From: Eubacterium sp. UBA3720
GTDB taxonomy: Bacteria > Bacillota > Clostridia > Lachnospirales > Lachnospiraceae
Length of the DNA: 8,781 nucleotides
Reading direction: 5' to 3'
NCBI GenBank assembly: GCA_002371335.1
Contig: DFHP01000010.1
Coordinates: forward strand, 1 to 8,781
Shown: one piece after another, positions 1 through 6,123 of the stretch
Numbering within the stretch: the stretch's first letter is position 1
How the letters are laid out: every line of letters starts with the position of its first letter
Notes under the pieces: model-generated
Seen by the model: the letters and a program-made list of their open reading frames with translations, nothing else
Databases searched by the model: none
Told to the model about the DNA's origin: nothing
Translations under genes and position numbers: made by a program

Positions 1-1527
1 GATGGCGGCTTCCTCCAGCTCTCCGGATAACTGAAGCATTGAGTTCAGTGAGCTTCTCGAGGCGAATGGAATGTATTTTACCACGCCCGCGATGATCAAC
101 AGCGTATATGTGTTGAAAAGGTTGATGTGCTCGTTGGAGAACAGGATGAAAAATGCCGCGCCCACTGCGATGGACGGCATCAGGTATGGAAGGAACGCCA
201 CATTATTTACGTAGGAAGCCCATTGGCTCCGGCGCTTTCTGGCCACAGCGTATCCGATCAGCGTGCCGATGGTTCCGGCGATCAGTGCGCAGGCAAGGGC
301 CAGGAACAGTGTTCCGGCGAAGGCACGCCAGATCGTTCCGTTGTAAAGGATACCGGGCTGTCCGTACATGCCGTTTTCCGTAATGTTTTCGTTTGTCACC
401 CACCATTTGGTGGTCAGGTGAGCCAGGTCTCTGGTATACAGGAAGCTGTAATCTCCCGGATTCGGAAGGAAGGTTTCCAGCGCAAAGAGGAAAATGGGCC
501 AGATGCTGGTAAAGAATGTGATGACTGCAAATATCGCGGCGACTACGTAACGGCCGACGCGGCCGATGCTGATCTTTGTCATCTGTCCGGATTTTCCGGT
601 GACGGTCGTGTAGTTTTTACGGCTCTTCAGGCTCAGCTGATTTGCTCCCAGGAACAGTACGCCGAAGATCATCATGATGATCGCCAGGATACTTGCCTCT
701 CCGGTATATGTGCTGTTCATTGAAATGTATTTGGTGGAGAGTGTGGTCAGGTTCAGGTAATGCGGTACCGGGTAACTTCCCATCGCGCTTCCGAATACCA
801 GGAGGATCGTTGAGAGGATGGCCGGTTTTATCATCGGCAGAGTGATGCGGGTCATGATCCTCCACCTGGGAGTGTCGAGGATGGTAGCGGCCTCCTCGAG
901 GTTTGCGTCCATGTTTTTAAAGATGCCGCCGATCAGGATATATGCGAACGGGGCGTAGTGCAGCCCCAGAACGACAGCGCTGGGGAATATCCCCTGACAC
1001 CACCAGTGAGGGAAATATACATGGAACAGCGAGGCGATCAGTCCGTCCGACGTGCCGGTGATCCTGTTGCTGTAGAACATGTGCTGCCATACTACGGCCA
1101 GCGTCCACTGCGGCATGATGTACGGAAAAATAAAGATCGAGCTGAGATATTTCTTAAGTTTCATATTTGTGCGCGTTACCAGGAAAGCAAAGATCCCTCC
1201 GAAAAGGATCGAGATCACGCAGGTCAGGATGGCAAGCGCAAGTGTGTTAAACAGCGGCACCCATAGATTGGCGCGTGCCAGACGACTGGTGAAAAGGTCA
1301 ATATAATTGACCACGGTGTATCCCTCCGCGCGGCCGGTCAGGTGCTGATCGATGGTGCCGGGGTGGATCAGAAATGTATCCCGCACAATGGCAACGATGG
1401 GCACTACAGTGCTTAGTGTAAGCAGGATCCCGAAGAGCAGCAGGATGATGTTTGCCGGCTGCGAAGCCCATGTTTTAAGACGGTTGCGGAATACGGATCC
1501 TTTTTTTATTGATTGTATTTCTGTCAT
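1..1527 (-). CDS. ABC transporter permease, fused two-domain (FbpB/AfuB-like), partial at window edge
   Basis: Inner-membrane permease of a binding-protein-dependent importer. The frame is open from the ATG at 1527 to base 1 (509 codons, no stop), so the C-terminus lies outside the window. There are two homologous halves. Half one has a first membrane helix near residues 27-49, further helices, and an ATPase-contacting EAA loop starting EEAA at 211-214 and ending in ITLP near 228-231. Half two starts near residue 322, and its EAA loop begins (ELEEAAI, 503-509) exactly where the window ends. Two permease domains on one chain is the layout of ferric-ion and related (FbpB/AfuB) importers. In the first EAA loop the usual Gly is Asp218. 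The ribosome site AAAGGGGA lies about 8 nt before the ATG. The binding-protein gene is directly upstream, and an ATPase gene is expected beyond the left edge. The substrate cannot be named from sequence; iron, phosphonate or another small anion are all possible. Confidence 0.88.
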   Translation of the reverse strand, partial: MTEIQSIKKGSVFRNRLKTWASQPANIILLLFGILLTLSTVVPIVAIVRDTFLIHPGTIDQHLTGRAEGYTVVNYIDLFTSRLARANLWVPLFNTLALAILTCVISILFGGIFAFLVTRTNMKLKKYLSSIFIFPYIMPQWTLAVVWQHMFYSNRITGTSDGLIASLFHVYFPHWWCQGIFPSAVVLGLHYAPFAYILIGGIFKNMDANLEEAATILDTPRWRIMTRITLPMIKPAILSTILLVFGSAMGSYPVPHYLNLTTLSTKYISMNSTYTGEASILAIIMMIFGVLFLGANQLSLKSRKNYTTVTGKSGQMTKISIGRVGRYVVAAIFAVITFFTSIWPIFLFALETFLPNPGDYSFLYTRDLAHLTTKWWVTNENITENGMYGQPGILYNGTIWRAFAGTLFLALACALIAGTIGTLIGYAVARKRRSQWASYVNNVAFLPYLMPSIAVGAAFFILFSNEHINLFNTYTLLIIAGVVKYIPFASRSSLNSMLQLSGELEEAAI

Positions 1528-1549
1528 AGCTTACGTCCCCTTTGGTTAT

Positions 1550-1577
1550 AAAAAGGCGCCGCAGATCCTGCGGCGCC
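1550..1577 (-). terminator. Intercistronic hairpin with U-tract (terminator/attenuator) between binding protein and permease
   Basis: Perfect 10-bp GC-rich inverted repeat: GGCGCCGCAG (1555-1564) and CTGCGGCGCC (1568-1577), with a 3-nt loop. Read on the minus strand it is followed directly by five U (1550-1554), the form of a Rho-independent terminator. It begins 18 nt after the binding-protein stop and ends 22 nt before the permease start. It is therefore probably a partial terminator or 3'-end stabiliser that lowers permease output relative to binding protein, as is common in importer operons. Termination efficiency is inferred. Confidence 0.8.
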
Positions 1578-1595
1578 CATGTATACAGATGCTTA

Positions 1596-2987
1596 TCAGC
1601 CGGCAGAGTACCGGTCAAGTACATCGATCCAGCTTCCTACGGTATACGAGACGTCTGCGCAGTACTGCGGATCCTCCAGTACCAGCTCGCCTTCATCTTC
1701 GCCTGTCCACCAGTCATAGCCGCGGTCATTTTTTGCCGGGAACTCATCGCCGCCGGCTTCGCTGTGATGATATTTTTCTTCTACAGCGTCAGCGACCTCG
1801 GGATTGGAGGAATAGCCGCCCATGTCTTTGCCCCAGGCGTCAAAGCCGTCTTCTGTGCATGTCATATAGGCAATGAACGCGCAGGAAGTCCATGGAAGCG
1901 GACTGTTCTTTGTCAGGAACAGGTAGTGGCAGTATCCGTATCCGCCGATGCCTTCATAGTCATCCTGATAAGCGGCTACGTTTACGTTGTTTACGGAGAC
2001 TGAAGGAGACTCTTCAACTGAACGCAGTTTGGAATATACCAGAAGTCCGGACTGATCTGTCGCGGAGGCGTCTACAAGAGTGTTGCAGATCGGGCCGTCG
2101 TCGGTCTGCTCGTTGTAGTTGTTTACCCAGAGCTTGATCCACGCCAGAGCGTACGCGCCGTCTTCTCCCAGACCCAGATCTGCGGCGTCTGTCTCCATCT
2201 CTTTGATGACAGGATCGAAGTATGCTTTTTTCGAGTCATCCAGATCTTCGTACGCGTCTTTCAGCCATGCTGCGTATTTGTCCTGGGTGAGCATCATCAG
2301 GAAGTTCTTTCCTACGATCTCGGAATCGATGCCCATTACCAGAGGGTGGGAACCTTCATACACGAAATCCCAGCAGTTGTTGAACTGCGCGTCGCCGGTG
2401 TTGTTAAACATAAATACTTTGTTCAGGGTCTGAAGCGGAAGGAAGCCCTCATATTCTTCTGGGGTCGTATCGTTTGCTTCCGCCCACTCCTTGGGGACAA
2501 AGGTCTTGAGAACGCCTGTATCTACCATCTTTGACTGGATCTGATTGCCGTCCTGGATCAGAGTCATGGCAAAGGTTCCGGTGCTCTTTAAAGAGTCAGA
2601 TGTCAGCTGCTCGAAGATCTTGTTGTTCTTTGGCTGCTGCCACTCAAATTCCATCGAATATGACGGATCTATAGACTGCAGATATTCAATAAACGCCGGG
2701 AGCGCAGACTTGCCGCGGCTCGAGTTGCCGACGCCGTAAAACGTCTTTCCGTTCGACTCCTCGATCGCCTTTTCGGCCAGTTCTTCCATGGACATCGTCT
2801 GTGCTTCGGCGATGATCTTATCAATTTCCGTCTGCTCACCTGCCTGCTGCGAATCCTTCTCCTGCGCCGCCTGTGTGTTCTGCGCGGAGCTTGTGTTCGT
2901 TCCGGAACCGCCTCCGCTTCCGCAGCCTGTCATCACGCCGGTCAGAAGAGTCGCCGCAAGTATCATGGATAGTATTTTTTTCTTCAA
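1596..2987 (-). CDS. ABC transporter extracellular solute-binding lipoprotein
   Basis: 463-residue secreted receptor of the importer. Residues 1-21 form a lipoprotein signal peptide: KKK, a hydrophobic core, then the lipobox-like MTGC with the lipidated Cys at 22. A Gly/Ser/Thr/Gln-rich linker of about 30 residues follows, then a globular domain rich in aromatic and acidic residues. Length and architecture fit the extracellular solute-binding protein family that pairs with two-domain permeases. The start is TTG at 2987-2985, chosen because AAGGAGGG lies 7 nt upstream and the frame gives a clean signal peptide. An ATG at 2994-2992 is out of frame and only 1 nt from the Shine-Dalgarno sequence. 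It is the first gene of the minus-strand operon, 68 bp before the permease. The ligand is not determinable from sequence: no family-specific binding motif was recognised. Confidence 0.9.
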   Translation of the reverse strand: MKKKILSMILAATLLTGVMTGCGSGGGSGTNTSSAQNTQAAQEKDSQQAGEQTEIDKIIAEAQTMSMEELAEKAIEESNGKTFYGVGNSSRGKSALPAFIEYLQSIDPSYSMEFEWQQPKNNKIFEQLTSDSLKSTGTFAMTLIQDGNQIQSKMVDTGVLKTFVPKEWAEANDTTPEEYEGFLPLQTLNKVFMFNNTGDAQFNNCWDFVYEGSHPLVMGIDSEIVGKNFLMMLTQDKYAAWLKDAYEDLDDSKKAYFDPVIKEMETDAADLGLGEDGAYALAWIKLWVNNYNEQTDDGPICNTLVDASATDQSGLLVYSKLRSVEESPSVSVNNVNVAAYQDDYEGIGGYGYCHYLFLTKNSPLPWTSCAFIAYMTCTEDGFDAWGKDMGGYSSNPEVADAVEEKYHHSEAGGDEFPAKNDRGYDWWTGEDEGELVLEDPQYCADVSYTVGSWIDVLDRYSAG

Positions 2988-3067
2988 TTCTCATCCCTCC
3001 TTGTAATATTTTCTGCAGAAAAACTTTAAACAAAAATTTCCCACTTCACAATGAAGCGTCAGTCGTC

Positions 3068-3152
3068 ATCATGAAAAATAACATCGTAAAGGTTTTGGCC
3101 TGCTGCCTGCAAGACAGAAGCGGGAGCGTCCTTGAGATGTTATTTTCATGAT
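3068..3152. repeat. Imperfect inverted repeat in the binding-protein leader region
   Basis: Arms 3068-3085 and 3136-3152 pair over 17 bp with a single bulged A; the cores are CATGAAAAATAACATC and GATGTTATTTTCATG. A further AAGG/CCTT pair lies inside, at 3089-3092 and 3130-3133, and closes a loop of about 37 nt. The structure starts 81 nt upstream of the TTG start of the binding protein. If transcription starts further upstream it would be a long hairpin in the 5' untranslated leader. It could also be a small palindromic repeat element. It matches no riboswitch class that I recognise. Confidence 0.6.
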
Positions 3153-3189
3153 CAGACTGTTTCTGAAATGCCATGTGGGAAGTTTCTGC

Positions 3190-3245
3190 TTTTATTTTTC
3201 CGCATTAAATTTACATTTATTTTATAAAAATAAACAAAACGTCCT
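3190..3245 (-). promoter_or_regulatory. AT-rich block, probable promoter region for the binding-protein operon
   Basis: This stretch is very AT-rich compared with its surroundings and lies about 200-260 bp upstream of the binding-protein start. On the minus strand TTGTTT (3238-3233) followed after 18 nt by TAAATT is a weak -35/-10 candidate. On the plus strand TATAAA at 3223-3228 is another possible -10, without a convincing -35. Neither match is strong, so the location of the promoter is an inference from composition. Confidence 0.25.
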
Positions 3246-3251
3246 ACTAAC

Positions 3252-3335
3252 ACGGAACCGGGGACGGAGACGGGTTCCACCACTTCTGCGCAGCCCGGCT
3301 GCGCGGGTGGAACCCGTCTCCGTCCCCGGTTCCGT
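3252..3335. repeat. Perfect 30-bp inverted repeat (REP/RAYT-like palindrome)
   Basis: Arms 3252-3281 and 3306-3335 are perfectly complementary over 30 bp. The left arm opens ACGGAACCGGGGACGGAG and the inner end reads GGTTCCACC. The 24-nt loop holds a second palindrome, GCGCAGCC (3288-3295) with GGCTGCGC (3297-3304). GC content is much higher than the flanking AT-rich DNA. The CCGGGGACGG core resembles the GGGGACGG-type repeats seen next to REP-associated tyrosine (Y1) transposases; this family assignment is from memory and no transposase gene is present here. No gene ends immediately beside it, which argues against a simple terminator. Confidence 0.85.
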
Positions 3336-3415
3336 TTCGTCTTTGTTTCTTTGGCGTTTGTCAGTTTTTGCTAAAGTTATCAATATCAGACAGATGGCAC
3401 ATTCGTCGTAAGATG

Positions 3416-3690
3416 ACGATGTTGATAAAGGCAATTGCGAAACTCCATGTGGTTGGGAAATTGTGCAATGATTCAAACGGCTTCCGCGCAAAGAGCTTCT
3501 ATGTATTCACTTCATCTGCTGTTAATATTCGCGAAATCATAAACTCGCTGCGCTCAGACAGTATGATTTCTGCTCATACAGCAGATTCCGTTCATACAGA
3601 AGTTCTAATGCTTGTGCAGATTGTTTGAATCATTTGCACAAATTTCCCGCCCTTCTGGCGTTTCGCAAACGCCTAACGATGTTGATAAAG
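3416..3690. repeat. 15-bp direct repeats bounding the fold-back element
   Basis: ACGATGTTGATAAAG occurs at 3416-3430 and again, identical, at 3676-3690; the bases on either side differ, so the repeat is exactly 15 bp. The copies flank the nested fold-back element, the left one abutting it and the right one separated by TA. They could be a target-site duplication of unusual length or a fixed part of the element. The right copy sits just before the DUF2007 gene's ribosome site. Confidence 0.7.
3430..3673. mobile_element. Nested fold-back element, MITE-like, about 244 bp
   Basis: The stretch folds on itself through four successive inverted-repeat blocks. The outer ends, 3430-3447 and 3656-3673, match at 15 of 18 positions and share TTGCGAAAC. 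The second pair, 3455-3478 and 3623-3648, is nearly perfect with two single-base indels. The third, around 3496-3522 and 3578-3602, is imperfect and shares ATCTGCTGT. The fourth is GAAATCATA (3533-3541) with TATGATTTC (3562-3570), leaving a 20-nt apical loop containing CTCGCTGCGCTCAGAC. No credible protein is encoded. Terminal inverted repeats, flanking direct repeats and lack of a transposase suggest a non-autonomous miniature element; a structured RNA is the alternative. It lies just upstream of the DUF2007-ABC operon and may carry or displace that operon's promoter. Confidence 0.7.
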
Positions 3691-3708
3691 AGAAGGGAGG
3701 AGCCCTGA

Positions 3709-3933
3709 ATGAAAAAAGTATATAACGCCGTGAATATCATTGAGGCAGAAGAGATTGTGGCTATTTTAAAAGACAATGGTATACCTGCTTATTATCAGAA
3801 TTCACCCCGCAACGTGACAGGATATCATGTTTCCGGCTTTGGAATGTACGGAGTGGATATTTTCGTAGATGATTCCGACGCTGAAAAAGCGTTTGAGATA
3901 CTCAATTATGGGGGCGATGATGAAGAGAACTGA
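3709..3933 (+). CDS. DUF2007-type small protein (putative signal-transducing protein family)
   Basis: 74-residue cytoplasmic protein without membrane segments. It starts MKKVYNAVNIIEAEEIVAILKD and has the pattern of the DUF2007 family: a short beta strand, a helix spanning 'EAEEIVAILKDNGIPAYYQN', a Gly-rich central turn (GYHVSGFGMYGVDIFV, about residues 38-53) and a final helix (DAEKAFEILNYG). The family has no established reaction; its annotation as signal transducing is tentative, and its small fold suggests ligand or protein binding. A strong ribosome site (AGAAGGGAGGAG) precedes the ATG. The ABC ATPase begins 17 nt after its stop, so the two are probably co-transcribed. The gene lies directly downstream of the fold-back element's right direct repeat. 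Confidence 0.82.
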   Translation: MKKVYNAVNIIEAEEIVAILKDNGIPAYYQNSPRNVTGYHVSGFGMYGVDIFVDDSDAEKAFEILNYGGDDEEN

Positions 3934-3950
3934 TAAAGCGAGGTGGATTC

Positions 3951-4670
3951 ATGTTTTTTGAGTTCGATCACGTGTCGTTCGCATACGGAGATATAAAAGC
4001 GCTCGATGATCTGTCCTTTTCCGGAGAACGGGGACAGATCATAGGTCTGATCGGTGAAAACGGGGCAGGAAAGTCTACTGCCATAAAGACTATCGTGCGG
4101 TATCTGAGACCGGATGAAGGTCATATTTTTCTGAACGGACAGGACGTTTTCAGGATCAGACAGGAGAAATATCCCGTTTCATATATTCCGGATGTCCCGG
4201 TGTTTTATGAGGAGCTTTCTCTGATGGAGCATCTGCATTTTACAAAAGCGCTTTTTCCGGGTAATCCTCTTTCAATCGGCGAGGTCGTCGATCTCCTTGA
4301 ACTGAGGGAACACGGGAACAAAATTCCCGCAGCGCTTTCAAAAGGCACACGGCAGAAGCTGATGATAGCGATCGCCCTGCTGCGGGAATATGAGCTGCTG
4401 ATCGCCGATGAGCCGTTTTCAGGTCTCGATCCGAAGCAGATCGCAAACCTGAAGCGGCTGCTGCTCGCGCAGAAAGAACAAAACAAAATGGTCATCCTTT
4501 CCAGCCATCTGCTGGATTTGGCGGAGAATATCTGCGACCGTTATGTAATGATCAGAAGGGGAAGCATACTTGCGGAAGGAACGAAAGAAGAGCTTTTGTC
4601 AAGAGCAGATATTTCTGAGGGAGCATCCCTGGAAAGGATATATCTGAAGCTGGTAGAAGATTATGTATAA
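3951..4670 (+). CDS. ABC transporter ATP-binding protein, EcsA-like
   Basis: 239-residue ATPase. Walker A is GENGAGKST (35-43), the signature is LSKGT (129-133) in place of LSGGQ, Walker B is LLIADEP (149-155) with catalytic Glu154, the D-loop is SGLD (157-160), and the switch His is 186. The Q-loop Gln is replaced by Asp81 in YIPDVPVFYEELSLMEHL. This YIP(E/D)xPVxYEELxLMEHL pattern, the LSKGTRQK signature and the C-terminal SLERIYLKL are closely reminiscent of Bacillus EcsA, whose complex affects protein secretion and intramembrane proteolysis. It acts as a peripheral inner-membrane dimer powering the next gene's product. The ribosome site AGGTGG lies just before the ATG. The gene ends with an 8-bp overlap with the membrane subunit, so the two are translationally coupled. 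The transported substrate is unknown. Confidence 0.9.
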   Translation: MFFEFDHVSFAYGDIKALDDLSFSGERGQIIGLIGENGAGKSTAIKTIVRYLRPDEGHIFLNGQDVFRIRQEKYPVSYIPDVPVFYEELSLMEHLHFTKALFPGNPLSIGEVVDLLELREHGNKIPAALSKGTRQKLMIAIALLREYELLIADEPFSGLDPKQIANLKRLLLAQKEQNKMVILSSHLLDLAENICDRYVMIRRGSILAEGTKEELLSRADISEGASLERIYLKLVEDYV

Positions 4671-5949
4671 AGAGATTTATCGTTATGAGTTCAGAAATCG
4701 GTTCAGACTGTTTGCAGGTACTTTGCGAAATACATGGACTGCTTTGGCAGGGCTCGTGCTGGCGGCGGGAATTTTTTTATATCAGCTGGCGGCCGGCAAT
4801 GCATGCATAAAGCCGGGCGAACCGGTGCCCATGCATATCGTCCGGTATGCAAGGGCGGCAATTGCCGGAGTCAGAGTATTCTGCGTTCTGTGTTCTCCGT
4901 CATTTACACCGGTCGTATGTATCAATGCAGCTACGATCCTGTTTACATATAATACTCCTTTATTTCACAGATTCATCTTCAGGGGATGGTGCAGGAAGAG
5001 CGCGTGGAATATGGTTTTTGCTCTGATTTTCGGACTGATCCTGAACGGATTTCTTTTCGATCTGCGGGGGCTTATTTTGTTTACGGAGCTGTTTCTGTTT
5101 ATCACGGGGACAGCATTTCTGTGCTGGATCGGATATCACGGAAACAAAAAAGAGTACTGGATCGCAAGCCTGGGAGCAGCGCTCATCTCAGGTGCACTAT
5201 TTGTTCCGGATACTATTCAGCTGCCGTTGCTGACTGCGGCGGCGCTGCTCGCTTTTCTCTATGTCAGTTTTTTTCTGAGAATGAATGTTCCTAAATACTA
5301 TGACAGGTTATGCCGCTTGGACGCAGGAGCGGCAGCGCAGAGCCGGAATGACTTTGCCAGAATGCAGCAGCTGGCGGAGGAAAACAGGCCGTTTATAATA
5401 AGTGGGTTGACCCTTGATATGCTTCATCCTGTTAAGCAAACGGCGGTTTTTCTGAAAGGAGTCATTGAAATTCTGCGGATTCCAAAAAGGATACTGCTGC
5501 TGTTGTTTTTACTTGTTCTGTCCGGCAGGGCAATAGCAGGCACAGAGCTGTTCGACTCATTTCCGCTCTTGGAAGTTAAAGAAGTCCGGATGATGGCCGG
5601 TACATTATGTCTGGTAATGGCGATAAATGCGCTTTCCCAGATGTTGGTCAAACAGGCGAAAGAGGTCTGCGAAAAAAGACTGCGGGGGCTGTCGCTTCCG
5701 GTATCCGATGGATTTGTTCAGGCAAGTTATGCTCTGGCAGCGGTTATTCTGAACCTGATCGCAGCCTTGATTCTTTCATTTCTGTTTAACAGATCAGGAA
5801 TAAAAACCCTGATCTTCTGGGGTGTGACGGATGCCGTCTATCTGCTCCACAGCTTTACCGCGATTTATGAATTAAAACCGCAGCGACTGTTCATAACGGC
5901 GGCGACGATCATTCTGCTGATTGGGACATATCGCTGCCTGATTTGTTAA
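4663..5949 (+). CDS. Multi-spanning membrane subunit of the EcsA-like ABC transporter (EcsB-like)
   Basis: 428-residue integral membrane protein. Its hydrophobic stretches lie near residues 26-45, 63-95, 114-132, 136-158, 166-181, 187-205, 276-292, 311-330, 353-375 and 407-425. A hydrophilic region at about 206-270 (including YYDRLCRLDAGAAAQSRND) separates two membrane blocks and is probably cytoplasmic. Length and layout agree with EcsB (about 400 residues), the partner of EcsA. Direct similarity is weak by eye, so the assignment rests mainly on the 8-bp overlap with the EcsA-like ATPase and on topology. The ATG is inside the ATPase's last codons (ATGTATAA). It is the last gene of the operon, followed by an AT-rich palindrome. 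Alternative: the permease of an unrelated bacitracin-type exporter. Confidence 0.78.
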   Translation: MYKEIYRYEFRNRFRLFAGTLRNTWTALAGLVLAAGIFLYQLAAGNACIKPGEPVPMHIVRYARAAIAGVRVFCVLCSPSFTPVVCINAATILFTYNTPLFHRFIFRGWCRKSAWNMVFALIFGLILNGFLFDLRGLILFTELFLFITGTAFLCWIGYHGNKKEYWIASLGAALISGALFVPDTIQLPLLTAAALLAFLYVSFFLRMNVPKYYDRLCRLDAGAAAQSRNDFARMQQLAEENRPFIISGLTLDMLHPVKQTAVFLKGVIEILRIPKRILLLLFLLVLSGRAIAGTELFDSFPLLEVKEVRMMAGTLCLVMAINALSQMLVKQAKEVCEKRLRGLSLPVSDGFVQASYALAAVILNLIAALILSFLFNRSGIKTLIFWGVTDAVYLLHSFTAIYELKPQRLFITAATIILLIGTYRCLIC

Positions 5950-5977
5950 AAAAATTTTGAAAAATTTTTTTTCTAAC
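5945..5977 (+). terminator. AT-rich palindrome with T8 tract after the Ecs-like operon (weak terminator candidate)
   Basis: Arms 5945-5958 (GTTAAAAAAATTTT) and 5961-5977 (AAAATTTTTTTTCTAAC) are complementary with small length differences, and the right arm contains eight T. It overlaps the membrane subunit's stop codon. The stem has almost no GC, so as a terminator it would be weak. Position at a convergent gene junction supports the role. Confidence 0.4.
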
Positions 5978-5996
5978 GCTTCCAACAGGGAGGCGT
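5976..5996. other. Small hairpin in convergent intergenic region
   Basis: ACGCTTCC (5976-5983) and GGAGGCGT (5989-5996) pair over 8 bp including one G-T, with a 5-nt loop. Neither strand has a U-run directly 3' of the stem, so it may act with the neighbouring AT palindrome at the convergent junction. No independent function can be assigned. Confidence 0.35.
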
Positions 5997-6039
5997 GATC
6001 TGCATGTGGTGTGTTTTCCGTGCGCCGTTACAAGCGGAA

Positions 6040-6080
6040 GAAAGACAGGAATTCTTTTGAAACAAAAGATCCTGCCTTTC
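6040..6080 (-). terminator. Stem-loop after the anti-sigma gene (terminator candidate)
   Basis: Arms 6040-6058 and 6064-6080 (CAGGAATTCTTTT with AAAAGATCCTG at the inner part) form about 16 pairs with one mismatch and a 2-nt bulge around a 5-nt loop. Read on the minus strand it starts 44 nt after the anti-sigma stop. The following bases (TTCCGC) are not a clean U-run, so efficiency is uncertain. The rest of 5950-6123 holds no gene that I can support. Confidence 0.5.
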
Positions 6081-6123
6081 AACCATCATTATTGTTTGTT
6101 CTCCTTGGAGGACAAAACGGCGG

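Noticed and set aside
127..2739. Several plus-strand open frames of 60-174 codons opposite the importer genes
   Set aside because: They lie antisense to the permease and binding protein, have Arg/Cys-rich shadow composition and lack ribosome sites and recognisable domains.
3148..3628. Small plus and minus open frames (86-89 codons) in the divergent intergenic region
   Set aside because: They run through the palindromic elements, have no ribosome site and encode low-plausibility sequence.
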